Positions 10,204 to 20,394 of a stretch of DNA of 64,000 bases are shown here, piece by piece (the stretch's first letter is position 1; each line of letters opens with the position of its first letter). The position numbers and the translations under genes are program-made. The notes beneath the pieces are model-generated. The model made no database searches. It had not been told where the DNA came from and saw only the letters and a program-made list of their open reading frames with translations. This DNA comes from Siphonodentalium dalli (lineage: Eukaryota > Mollusca > Scaphopoda > Gadilida > Siphonodentaliidae): contig CP136063.1 in NCBI GenBank assembly GCA_032622095.1, forward strand, positions 63,375,897 to 63,439,896, read 5' to 3'.

Positions 10204-10794
10204 TTAAAGGGGTACTGTACGCCACATGTTGTTGTTGGTTTCTATAGTCTCCGAGTCGGAGAATAAGATAACAATTTTTCCATTATTTGAAAGTCTGTTG
10301 AGTACGAAGTCATGTTACGGATGACAAATTTACCGGAATGCAAAAATACAAATTGTCGTTGTCGAGTAATTTTTGTAAAGTTTTCAACCAAATGAATCAA
10401 ATAAAAGTTATATTATATGCATACTAGTCCCATATAATCATTTAAGTTATTGTATCGTCGCTAGTCAGTAAGTGGCTTGAGTGTTCTCCCCGTATCATCA
10501 TAATATTTTAAGCAATCGTGTGTGCGATCGGTTTAAAAATCCAGTATCCCTCAATTACTATTTTTGATTACGGAAATTCGTAATTTAATTGACGCCATTT
10601 TATGGCTCCAGTCATAAATTCAATTTATATCAAATTATTAACTTTTAAATTATTAAATTTTAAGATAGCCTATTAACCTGAGCGTTTACAGAATACATCT
10701 TCGACTCAAATTACTTATGTTTCTATATATTATCGATATTAGATCGTTGTTGTCACCGGAAATTTAATGAAAATGGCGTACAGTACCCCTTTAA
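10204..10794 (+). mobile_element. MITE family C, copy C1 (591 bp)
   Basis: Ends are TTAA then AGGGGTACTGTACGCCA, and TGGCGTACAGTACCCCT then TTAA. No coding potential. The target duplication is TTAA or TA; the terminal sequence does not let the two be told apart. C2 (11777-12829) is the inverse-oriented sister copy. Confidence 0.85.
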
Positions 10795-10825
10795 ATGTCG
10801 TTGTCATCGCATTCCTTTGAAGATT

Positions 10826-11060
10826 GTATTAAGTCATGTCAAAGTATACGCATTGACACTGAGATGACATCGGAAATATGCACGGTAATGTTGTATCGGA
10901 ATGGTATGGGTATCTGTTATATGTTTTACCCGTTATATATCTATGTTTTTAATAGTATCTTATTAGTTGTCGTTGTAACTATTAAGGTTGGAGACATTGT
11001 TTATAATGTTTAAATATATCGGCCCATAGTGTAGGGATGTAAACATGGCGCGATGTTTTC
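10826..11060 (+). repeat. Dispersed direct repeat R, copy 1
   Basis: About 220 bp, from 'gtcaaagtatacgcattgac' through 'atctgttatatgttttaccc' to 'ggcccatagtgtagg', is repeated in the same orientation at 11544-11776. R1 follows C1 directly and R2 precedes C2 directly. I see no protein in it. Confidence 0.75.
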
Positions 11061-11543
11061 ATAATGATTCAAATTTACTTTTTTGGCATCCCGAACACTC
11101 TTAGCAAACAAAATGTGAAACTATTGAAAATAGTTCAACATTTTATAGCTGAGACTAAACCTTTTTACTTAGTTTTTCACGATCATAAATTAATTAAAAC
11201 ATATGTTTTCCGCCTCCGCAAGCATGTACAATCGACGTTGGCACCCGCACCATCATTCTCATATCATCATCATTCCTCAATTGTCTGTTACAATCTTACA
11301 CCATTCATCTTGCTGAGACTTTCTCCTACATTCACCGCATGTAGCTGTAAATAAGATATACTTATTGTGACACTTTGTTAAATTTATTGTTTGTTTATAC
11401 TAATGTATACCGGAGAGGGGCTCATTAAGTTTCAAAGTGCCCAAATCCATTGTATATATTAAAAATTAAATATGTTTTAACATATGGTCATTTACATATT
11501 GCTAACCTGTCGTCATTTATTTATTCAGTGGTTCAATGAAAAT
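11061..11543. other. Spacer between R copies
   Basis: A 96-codon frame at 11064-11354 shows no recognisable domain. I see no repeat or RNA signal. Confidence 0.3.
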
Positions 11544-11776
11544 GTATTAAATCAAGTCAAAGTATTGAAACTGAAATGACATCGGACCTACATGTATATA
11601 CCTGGTTATGTCGTGTCGGAATGTTATGTGTATCTGTTATATGTTTTTACCCGTTATATATTTATGTTTTAATAATGTATTATTAGCCGTCGTTGTAACT
11701 TTGTAAGGTTGGACACATTGCGTTAAGTATATTCGGTCCATAGCGTAGAGGAATGGAGACGTCGCGCGCTGCGTTC
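11544..11776 (+). repeat. Dispersed direct repeat R, copy 2
   Basis: Direct copy of 10826-11060 with scattered substitutions, ending where the C2 element begins. Confidence 0.75.
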
Positions 11777-12829
11777 AGGAGTACTGTACGCCATTTTCAA
11801 TAAATTCCCAATGATAACAACGATCTAATATCGATAATATATAGAAAACTAAGTAATTTGAGTCGAAGATGTATTCTGCAAACGTTCAGGTTAATATGTT
11901 ATCTTAAAGGTACTCAATCCGACCAGAGGGTCCCCATCTCAACAGATTCCAACAACAACAATCCGATCAGAGGGTCCTATATTACTATTTCTTTGGCTTT
12001 GGGGGTAAAAAATATTTGATTCGAGTCGAGGAACCCATCAAACAAAGCTCAGAGTTATTAGATATTGATTTTTTTTAATTCTTATGTTCTCGAGATGAGT
12101 ACTAATAATTGCCGTCAATTTCGTTTCCTCCTCGAGATTTGTACACCAAAACTCTATTCAAACAGTCAAGGATGGATAACTCTAAAATCAAGTGGTAATA
12201 ATAACGCAATTTTGACTGAGATCTGGGCCAGAAAGTATTCCCGATAATGAAAAATAATAGATTTCTAAAATCGATATCTAACAAATCTGAGCTTTGATGG
12301 GTGACTATCTCGACTCGAATCAAATATTTTTGACCCCCGAAGCCATTGAAATAGTAATTGAGAGGAGTTTTATCGGATTGAGTACCTTTAAAATCAAAGT
12401 TAATAATTTGATATAGATTCAATTTATGGCTGGAGTCATAAATTAAATTGCGAATTTCCGTATACAAGACGTGATCATAATGATTCACGGATAGTGGACT
12501 GGGCAAAACGTGGCACACATGATCGTGTAAAAAATTATGTTGTTACTGGGCGCAAACTCAAGCTACTCAGTTACTAGTGACTATACAATGACTTAATGGA
12601 TATATGGGACTAGTGTGCATATAATATAACATTCATTTGATACATTTGCTTGGAAACTGTCCAAAAATTACTGGACAACGACAATTGGTATTTTCACATT
12701 CCGGCTAATCTGCCACCCGTAACATTACTTTGTACTCAACAGACTTTCAAATAATGGAAATCTGGTCATCTTATTCTACAACTCGGAGACTAAAGAAACC
12801 AACAATATTTGGGTACAGTATCCCTTTAA
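11777..12829 (-). mobile_element. MITE family C, copy C2, with D1 nested inside
   Basis: Inverse-oriented relative to C1. The left end (GTACTGTACGCCATTTTC) is worn. The right end is GGGTACAGTATCCCT followed by TTAA (12826-12829). It is interrupted at 11904-12391 by a family D element. C1 supplies the uninterrupted sequence ('ctatcttaaaattt', inverse orientation), which shows the insertion site. Confidence 0.85.
11904..12391. mobile_element. MITE family D, copy D1 (488 bp)
   Basis: TTAA, then AGGTACTCAATCCGA, and the inverse TCGGATTGAGTACCT then TTAA. It shares internal sequence with copies at 39205-39667, 51359-51807 and 52446-52716, including 'gagctttgatgggtg' and 'cgaatcaaatattt'. Non-coding. 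Confidence 0.85.
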
Positions 12830-13479
12830 TGAATCATTTTTATATTAGTCAATATGTTTTTTGTTTCTTACTATGTCGTCATAGTTATGACGTGTGTTAG
12901 ACAATATGGAAGTTGGTCAATGACACATCACTTTGTTTTATATTTATGTCTATCGCTTCTGGATATTAAAGTTTAGACAATAAAAATAACCTCTGTATTT
13001 GTTTGCTAGGATCGTCAATGTGATCGTGTGATTTGTGTCGATTCTATCGTTGCTGTGATGTGATGTTTGGTGTCAGCCAGTGGTGTTTGTGATGTCGTCT
13101 ATGTTTCAGTGATGTTGGATGTGTTTGTTGCATGTTGAGTATAATAAATGCATGAAGATTTTAAATGAATGTTTTGCATCTCAGAGCCTTTATATCACAA
13201 CTATTCAATTATAAATAATAAAATTATTATTAGCATTTGAATATTGCCTATAGCTTGTACAATTATATCAATAAATCATGTAACTGCTTTACACATGTTT
13301 CGCAAATACATAATTGCGATAATTGAAATAGGGTTTCTTTTGTCGCCTGTTTCTGCCAGTTTCAGTATGCAAATTATAGAGAGTCACACCGACTCTAATT
13401 CGAGTTAATGATCTCCGATGTAAGTATGATTTTGAGAGAACTAGATAGTAATCGAAGTTGAAATCTTTCTGAATTTTAA
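12830..13479. other. Non-coding; possible polyadenylation region
   Basis: AATAAA near 12979 is followed by T/G-rich sequence (TCTGTATTTGTTTG), and a second AATAAA lies near 13143. This could be the 3' end of a transcript from upstream, but no exon can be tied to it. Confidence 0.3.
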
Positions 13480-13630
13480 TCACGGTGGGGAATCGCGTGG
13501 TTTCGAGGTTGGTGAGTACCACGCATTCAAAATGTGCAAACGCACAAAAGTGACAAAACATAATATATGAGAAACTAACACAAAACATTGACTGTTACGA
13601 GCATATACTAGTTTATTTTTATAACAAGTT

Positions 13631-13871
13631 TTATTACACGCTTGTTCCTAGAAGTACAGTGTTATTGCCGTTCCATATTTACAAATCCGTATGGAACGTA
13701 CGTTCCATACGCATCTTGTTGACGTACATGACGTTCGCCTCAACCATGAAACGGGAACTATTTAAATAAAATAATCATCAAACATGACAAACACGCCCTG
13801 TATGTGCCTAAATAAACCTTCTAATCCTGTATTTTTAATGCACGGATTCTAGGACGCGAAGCGTGTAATAA
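13631..13871. mobile_element. Small MITE inside FB2
   Basis: Inverted ends TTATTACACGCTTGTTCCTA and its inverse ending GCGTGTAATAA. It contains a perfect 24 bp palindrome at 13688-13711 (CGTATGGAACGT and its inverse). It abuts the 158 bp hairpin without a gap. Confidence 0.65.
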
Positions 13872-14029
13872 ACACAGAACGACACGATGTGTAAATGGGT
13901 TTGTCGATACGGCACTCGTGCTTTCGCGGAAGGATAGAACTCGGGGCGCAAGCGCCCCTCGTTCTATCCTTCCGCGACAGCACGAGTGCCGTATCGACAA
14001 ACCCATTTACACATCGTGTCGTTCTGTGT
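13872..14029. repeat. Near-perfect 158 bp hairpin
   Basis: Arms of about 78 bp start ACACAGAACGACACGATG and end with its exact inverse. The loop is about two bases, at GGGGCGCAAGCGCCCC. I see only a few mismatches, for example TTTCGCGG versus CCGCGACA. A transcript would form one long stem. Confidence 0.9.
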
Positions 14030-14366
14030 ATGTACCTAACATTCTATAATATTCTCACCAAAGTTTCCAGTCAGAGGTTCGTGAAATACGCAAGTCCATA
14101 CATCTAGAAGAATCCTTCCACTGACAACTTGGTCAGAGTGTTAGAGCAAACAACTGTGAGTTTGGACACAAATGAGGCGTGAGCTTGTTTGAACAATGGT
14201 ACAGCATATGCTCGTAACTGCCAAAATACTATGTAAAATATCATTATCCTAGTTTATTACCGTTTTCCTCGTTTCTGGTCGCGGTTGCGATCGACTTGGC
14301 CCTTTTGAATACGTGATATGCATCAACTCGAAACCACGTGATACCACACCTTGTTAATGGACATTC

Positions 14367-14838
14367 TTAAAGGTGGATTATCTCTTTGTAAACATGTATT
14401 ATATAGTTACCGGGGTATAACATATTAGATCTGAATTGAAGACTCCTGTCCGGAATTGCTTCTATTGATTAATATTAATTTTATTTCGAATATTTTCTGG
14501 TCTAAAAAGGTGTGGTTGTTTAGCTAACGAACAATAGTGGTTACTGTTAACATGTCGCTTATAACTATGGCATAAACCAATACAACCAACCAATCTGGGA
14601 CATTTGACGTTCGGTACGTAGCCATAGGAATAGCCTAATGCTCTATATCGCTATATGGTATCACCCAAATGGTCAGTTCTAAAAATAAACAAATAAACGG
14701 TCCCAATAAAATATTCGAAATAAAATCAATATTAATTGATAGAAGCCTTTCCGGACAGGGGTCTTCAGTTCATATTAATTATTTTATACCCACGCAACTA
14801 TTTCAAATTTGTTATTTAAAGAGATAATTCATCTTTGA
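14367..14838. mobile_element. MITE family B, copy B1 (472 bp, long inverted ends)
   Basis: Left end TTAA then AGGTGGATTATCTCTTT. Right end AAAGAGATAATTCATCT then TTGA (a mutated TTAA). The two halves are imperfect inverses over about 150 bp, including GACTCCTGTCCGGAA and its partner. The interior is non-coding. Related to 16328-16834 and 885-1152. Confidence 0.85.
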
Positions 14839-14847
14839 TATCTCTGA

Positions 14848-15235
14848 ATGTTGGCATTGCAGATGCTATTGTTTAATGAATCAACTAATAATGTGTTTCT
14901 CAATTTTATTGCAATATTTTGTGTGTTTACTATTCCAGGTTTCTTCACATCCATAACGAAGTAATAGTGTTTTAATATTATCCAAACTATTTTTGTCCCT
15001 TGAACATTGCATATATACCGTACGAATTCTTGCGTGGAGAGTCGTCATTTTGTGTTGATATACGATAAATTTCTTAGGACTTGTTTCAAAATGTTGATCG
15101 AAATAGGGAAGCGTCCAAGATCGCCCCTTACTGCAAAGTGTGTGGCCTTGGAATTAACACGTAATATGCTTTTATCAAAGCTCAATGCAAGGCTTTCAAA
15201 AGATTCTTTATCATGGTGGTTATGATTCAGTCGGT
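14848..15235 (-). pseudogene. LINE ORF2 C-terminal fragment
   Basis: The minus strand reads ATHFAVRGDLGRFPISINIL in one frame, then MTTLHARIRTVYMQCSRDKN in another. The first resembles the conserved block downstream of the reverse transcriptase in many invertebrate LINEs (a GELGRYPL-type motif). It is broken by a frameshift near 15055 and cut by the B1 element at its 3' side. No catalytic residues are present. Confidence 0.5.
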
Positions 15236-16327
15236 CTGGAGTGTTTTCCGAAATCCCCCCAAAACCTCAGAACAATATGTCATTATCGGGACTATTGTTT
15301 TATCGAATAAATTAAGAGATATCTAAATCCTTTCAGTGAATGATCGATATCTACTCTTGATTACCATGCCATAATTTTCATATACTGTTCGTATAAGGAT
15401 TTTAGAGTTTTTCTTTATTCAGTGTTAATTTTTTCCTGATTTTGTTGTTTGATACGAAACGTGATGCAGATTTGAAAAAAAATAAGCAATGAATGAAGAA
15501 ATTCTAAAATCCTAATACAACAGTCTATGGCAAATATGGCCCGGTGATAGAAAACCGATAGATAACCCTTTCTCAATCACTCGAGACTGGAAAACAGGTA
15601 GATAATCTGATTGCTGGGCTCCTAAATGCAATATTTTATAATGGTGTAATCATTTTTGAATTTGTTAGATCTGACCTAGACATGTAAATTATAATAAAAT
15701 ACTATAAACCCACGTTGTTTTATCAATATTTATTAATAACTGCCTAATATGATAAACAGCAATATGTTGGCCAAACATTATCCTTGGGAAGTTGATAATT
15801 TTTTAGGGGCAGTAGATTAATTCTTTTTTCACAAAATTGGTTGTCCTTCCAGTTATAAATCAAGATTTCAAATGAAATCAATAATCCTAATGAGTTGCCA
15901 CTATCAAGAGGTTGAGAAAGGTAGACATACCAAACCTACGAAAATTGCATTCGATGAACACATATGTAAGCAATGCCATAGTGGGGAATAACGCCCACTT
16001 CAGACTACACTACCGACACTCGCAAACGCGACTAAGTACAATATTGTATGGCATCCAAAGGCCGATGATAGGACCATAGTGGGCCATTTATTTAATTTAA
16101 ATTACGAACAAAGATGAGACAGGTTAATTAAACGAGTTATGTCTGAGCGTAATACTCAACGGACGTTACCGGGACTGCGGCCACATTACAACACTCTTTG
16201 TCTTAATATCTACACGTTGCTTTTCCCTTCTTGTGCTTGTTTTATGTATGGCATACCTGTAGTATATTGTATTTGATTGAACATTAAACTATCTAACTAT
16301 AACAGTGTAAATTGGAATGGTCTCTTG
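15236..16327. other. No recognisable feature
   Basis: About 1.1 kb of AT-rich DNA with no domain-bearing frame and no second copy in the window that I can see. Confidence 0.35.
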
Positions 16328-16834
16328 TTAAAGGTGGATTATCTCTTTGTAAACATGTATTATATAGTTACCGCGTTATAAAATATTAGATATGAACCGA
16401 AGACTCCTGTCCGAAAATGCTTCTATCGATTAATATTAATTTTATTTCGAATATTTTCTGTTCTAAAAAGGTGTGGTTGTTTTGCTAACGAACAATAGTG
16501 CTTACTTTTACAGAGACCAGAAATGTTATTGTGTAGTTTTGTCACAAATAAACGATAATTATACTCATTATCGCTTATAACTATGGAATAAAACAATACA
16601 ACCAATCAATCTGGGATATTTGACGTTCGGTAGGTAGCCACAGTAACAGCATAATGATCTATGTCGCTATATGGTATCACCCGAATGGTCTGTTCTAAAA
16701 ATAGACAAATAAAATGTCCCAAAAAAATATTCGAAATAAAATCAATATTAATTGCTAGAAACCTTCCCGGACAGGGGTCTTCAGTTCATATTTATTATTT
16801 TATACACACGCAACTATTTCAATTTGTTATTTAA
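16328..16834. mobile_element. MITE family B, copy B2, cut by A2
   Basis: Starts TTAA then AGGTGGATTATCTCTTT and follows B1 closely to 'caatttgttat', where the TTAA of B is also the left TTAA of the A2 element (16831-16834). The expected last 17 bp of B are not found after A2. Confidence 0.85.
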
Positions 16835-16977
16835 CCCTTTACCCAACAAAACGGCCAAAAACGCCCAAATAGAGCTTCAACAGCCTAAAATATCTTCGGT
16901 CTGTCTCAATAACACCATACAAATATGGATATCATTGGAACCGGTTCATTGACCACATTGTGATGCTTACAGTTATG

Positions 16978-17052
16978 CCCTGTGCCAATGCATTCTCTTA
17001 TATATGCGAGTCGACCATAGGTCGCCTCGCATATATAAGAGAATGCATTGGC
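16978..17052. repeat. P palindrome P6
   Basis: Full-length copy with centre GAGTCGACCATAGGTCGCCTC. Arms carry outward TATATAAG on each strand. Confidence 0.9.
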
Positions 17053-17154
17053 CTAAAAAAAAAAATTAACACTTTTTACCATTTTTTCTTACATTCTTTA
17101 ACAATTTAAAAAAAAATTCTTACATTTTTTAACATTTTTTATAATATTTTTCTA

Positions 17155-17226
17155 CTGCATTCTCTTATATATGCGAGGCGACCTATGGTCGACTCGCATA
17201 TATAAGAGAATGCATTGGCACAGGGC
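17155..17226. repeat. P palindrome P7
   Basis: Full-length copy with the centre inverted relative to P6 (GGCGACC first, GTCGACTC second), ending ATTGGCACAGGG. Confidence 0.9.
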
Positions 17227-17249
17227 CATTCTGTTGGGTAAAGGGTTAA

Positions 17250-17719
17250 TGTGGATGGTGTTCAGGATAGGTAAGCACGACAGCCAGCACAGCACGTACT
17301 GAAAACGCAAAAAGGGATTCATATTCATTGGTGGGAAATGTTCAGCTAATAAGTTCAAAAAACGACGTATTGTCATTTGACGAAACTATTATATGACAAT
17401 TTTATAAGGGAGTGTTCAGTAAAGAAAGGTTTAAGTTCTAAGCTCCTGTGTTTATATGTGACTGGATTTCAAATCTCACCAAAACAGTTTTGGCACAAAT
17501 CTGATTTAATACGAAATTGTTTTCACCAGAATAAAACAATTAATTGGGATTTCCCATGCAAATCTCAAGAGCAAAATTTAGAGTTACAATTAAATGTTTC
17601 AAGGTCTCACTCGATGCCATATTGGAATTAAGACGGTTGGTAAAGTCCAGCAACCGAGCATGCTTATCATTTAACACCCATAACATGTAAATGGCCGATG
17701 TCAACATTTGTTATAAAAA
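17250..17719. other. No recognisable feature
   Basis: Short open frames on both strands (such as 17377-17631) lack any recognisable motif. Confidence 0.35.
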
Positions 17720-18155
17720 AAGTGCCTGGGCACTAGTCGCACCGGTATATCGGCATGTCATTAGACTCATTACATTGTATATACAGTTCAGGATATCCTT
17801 TACATCGGGTGCGTGGGAACTAGTCGCAGTGGTATATCGGCCTGTCATTACATTATATAGATACGGTGTTGGATATTCTTACCTCGAGTGCCAGGGAACT
17901 AGTCCCACTGGTATATCGGCCTAAATTACATTGTATTGAAACAGTCTTGGATATCCTTTACATCGAGTGCATGGGAACCAGTCGCATCGGCCTACATTAC
18001 ATTGTATATAAATAAACAGTCTTGGATATCCTTGATATTGTATAGATAGTCCAGGATACCCTTTACATCGGGTGCGTGGGAACTAGTTGCACTGGTATAT
18101 TGGCCTGTCATATCATATTGGGCCTCGAATATCCCTTACATCGGGTTCCTGGACT
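17720..18155. repeat. Minisatellite, ~80 bp unit, about 5-6 copies
   Basis: The words 'gtgcgtgggaactagtcgca', 'ggtatatcggcctgtcatta' and 'ggatatcctttacatcg' recur every 75-100 bp, with drift and small indels. Confidence 0.85.
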
Positions 18156-18369
18156 AAATACTCATATCATATTATATTATCATGACTTCATGTGGGAACG
18201 ATAACTTTGGACGCTGTTAGTGTTAGATAATTTGCAGTGGATACTTATGGGAGGCCAAATTAACATTTAATAATGAATTTTTCTTAAGCGCAAAACAATT
18301 ATTGTGCTTAAGCGAAAATAATAGAGATTAAGTGCAAATATATGGGGCGCCATCCCTGCAAATACTCGT
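18156..18369. other. Short non-coding spacer
   Basis: Nothing recognisable between the minisatellite and the GATATC array. Confidence 0.35.
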
Positions 18370-18852
18370 TTTCGGAGATATCTCCTTGAATCCAGGCAGA
18401 TATCTGCTCGCATTATGGAGATATCTCCTCCGTTTCCAGGAGATATCTGCTTGGAATATGGAGATATCTCCTCGGAAATATTTTCAAGGATATATCTCCT
18501 TGAAACCGATGAGATATCTCCATAATGCGAGCAGATATCTCCTTGGATCCATTATGGAGATATCTCCTTGAAATATGTTCAAGGAGATATCTCCTTGGAT
18601 CCAAGCAGATATCTGCTCGGATTATGGAGTTATCTGCTTGAAAAATATTTCAAGGAGATATCTCCATATTCCGAGCAGATATCAGCTTGGATGTATTTCG
18701 AAAAAAAATTGAAAAAACGTATATGTATACTAAATCATTAATATTTCTTGGCCGCGGTTTTCCAAGGAGATATCTCCATAATCCAAGCAGATATCTGCTT
18801 GGAATATTTTCAAGGAGATATCTGCTTGGAATATGGAGATATCCCCTTGGGT
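18370..18852. repeat. Dense array of GATATC-centred palindromes
   Basis: By my count at least 16 GATATC hexamers lie in about 480 bp, most within 12-16 bp palindromes such as AAGGAGATATCTCCTT or AGCAGATATCTGCT, spaced 15-45 bp. Flanks alternate between GGAG and GCAG forms, with TTGGA or TTATGG linkers. An unrelated stretch of about 75 bp (18690-18762) interrupts the array. Open frames on both strands are a by-product of the repeat. Confidence 0.9.
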
Positions 18853-18856
18853 CTCT

Positions 18857-20372
18857 AGGTTTTACGACATCTTTCGGGAGTACGACGGTCTCAGGATCTC
18901 GGAGATGGTGACGAAACTCTGTTCTTAGTTGAAAGTCGCCGACATCACAGAAGCCTCTTTTCATTTCCAGAACGTAAAACTCTTGCAGGTATTTGAGTGA
19001 AAGGACTATCGAATCTAAAGGCACCTGTTTCCAGTTGATCAGTTCCTTGCAGACGCGGTTGAAGGATTCCGATAAGTTGTTGGTGACGCCTGAATGTTTA
19101 TTGAGTATGCCGATCTCTTCGAGAATGAACCTGGCACTGTTGTTCTTGATTGGCTGCAATAAATGTGTATTTATACGTATTCGACGAATGCAGAACTCCA
19201 GTTGACTGACAAAGTGTCGTGTAGCTGGTCTAAAGCATCCTCGTTGGTGGCTCTCGTCATTTTTTCTACGTCCTCGCAGTATACAGCTATGTCGTCGGAT
19301 CTTCCTCCATGTGATTTAACCCAATGTTTGACGTCTGATTTTATGTGATTCCAGCAAAACACAAGTCGGCAGTGGAGCGTATCATTTGATGGCGTTTGAG
19401 AATGCAGATTCTCTTTCTGTGATGATCACCGGGTTGCCTATGGACATGTTTGGTACGGCTACTGTTATCTCTCTCCAAAATGTGTCGTGGCACTTCTGAT
19501 TTTTCCTGTCATGTAACAGAAAGGCTGCAGGGAAACACACTTTACCTGTGAAGAACGGATGTTTAATTGTCAGCGCCGATAAAAAGTCTCCAAGGTTGAA
19601 GGTTGTGTCGTAGGAGAGGATTGGCGGCGTGTCAGATGCTAGCAGTCTGTTTAGTTCCTGTAGAATTCCACTGTTACCAATCACCACACGAAGCTCTGGG
19701 TATATACTGAAATCTAGGACGAAGTCAGATATGTTGTATGCCAGCTCCAGTGTGTTATATGCTGCGTCATGGCTATCTTCCTCGATTTGTTGACTGCGTA
19801 CCTGACGTTACCAACTTGCTTCATGTTCTTGGCATTCATGATGCCTTGGGTCGTCGTTGATATGCCTGGTTTGGTCACACTGTCCCTGTATACCGGTGCC
19901 GGTTCTCTGTCTACACATTCTTTTCTCGAGGTGGGCCACAGCAGGTGGCAATGGTCGACGGCAGCGTTCGTTGATACTTCTGTTCCTTTGTCTTTGAATT
20001 ACCATACGGCCTACTTACGTGAACACTTTCGTCCCCAATATAATGGACGATAACTAACTCTGAAACAAGAGAAGAATACATTACCCGTTTGAAACGTTCG
20101 TCGTCAGCCTTGTCACCAACTTCCCGCTGGCTCATGTAGTCACGCCGCAAATACTTTGGTTCTTTCCTTGGCATTTTGTTGGCACCTTTATTGACCCAGA
20201 AATACTGGTCACACGTATCGCCTTTTGAGCCTGTTAGAAGGTAAACGGAACCTCCTTTTGACAGTTTTGGTGGCACTGTCGATTTTTTGTCCACGTCGAG
20301 TTTCTCGAATATCGAGAGCACTTCTCGATAATCAAGAACAGATTCTTTGTTCATGTAGATTGTAGCTGACAT
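18857..20372 (-). pseudogene. MULE-type DDE transposase pseudogene
   Basis: The N-terminal frame is 20372-19911 (153 codons, with WVNKGANKMPRK and SELVIVHYIGDE). After a disrupted stretch, 19687-19382 carries ILSYDTTFNLGDFLSALTIK, FLLHDRKNQKCHDTFWRE and VIITERESAFSNAI. This is the DDE core of Mutator-like transposases, with Asp in YDTT. 19362-19171 carries CWNHIKSDVKHWV. 19159-18857 carries SGVTNNLSESFNRV (third acidic residue) and YLQEFYVLEMKRGF. At least three frameshifts or stops separate these parts, so it is inactive. It ends at the GATATC array. The enzyme would cut and paste its own element. A partial sister copy is at 5335-6010. Confidence 0.85.
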
Positions 20373-20394
20373 TGTGTACGATGAAGAAGCTAGG

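Larger units (their letters stand above)
13480..14350. mobile_element. Foldback element FB2 (~870 bp) with nested inverted repeats
   Basis: The outer arms match in inverse: 'cgcgtggtttcgaggttggtg' near 13493 with 'catcaactcgaaaccacgtg' near 14322, and 'gttacgagcatatac' near 13593 with 'gcatatgctcgtaac' near 14203. The left arm carries a 241 bp element (13631-13871) with about 23 bp inverted ends (TTATTACACGCTTG...). The core is the 158 bp hairpin at 13872-14029. Open frames inside read the same on both strands because of the palindrome. Confidence 0.75.
16831..17249 (-). mobile_element. TTAA MITE family A, copy A2 (419 bp)
   Basis: TTAA (16831-16834) then CCCTTTACCCAACAAAACGG, and CATTCTGTTGGGTAAAGGG then TTAA (17246-17249). 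Inverse orientation to A1, with the same order of unique part, palindrome, A/T-rich spacer, palindrome. Non-autonomous. Confidence 0.9.

Noticed and set aside
13821-14107. Two short frames with near-identical proteins on opposite strands
   Set aside because: They are the two arms of the 158 bp hairpin read in each direction.
18332-19159. Frames with repeated EIS/RYLL-type peptides over the GATATC array
   Set aside because: The peptide repeats follow from the DNA palindromes and appear on both strands. Only 18857-19159 on the minus strand is transposase-derived.
19769-20053. 94-codon + frame with hydrophobic stretches
   Set aside because: It lies antisense to the transposase pseudogene and has no support of its own.
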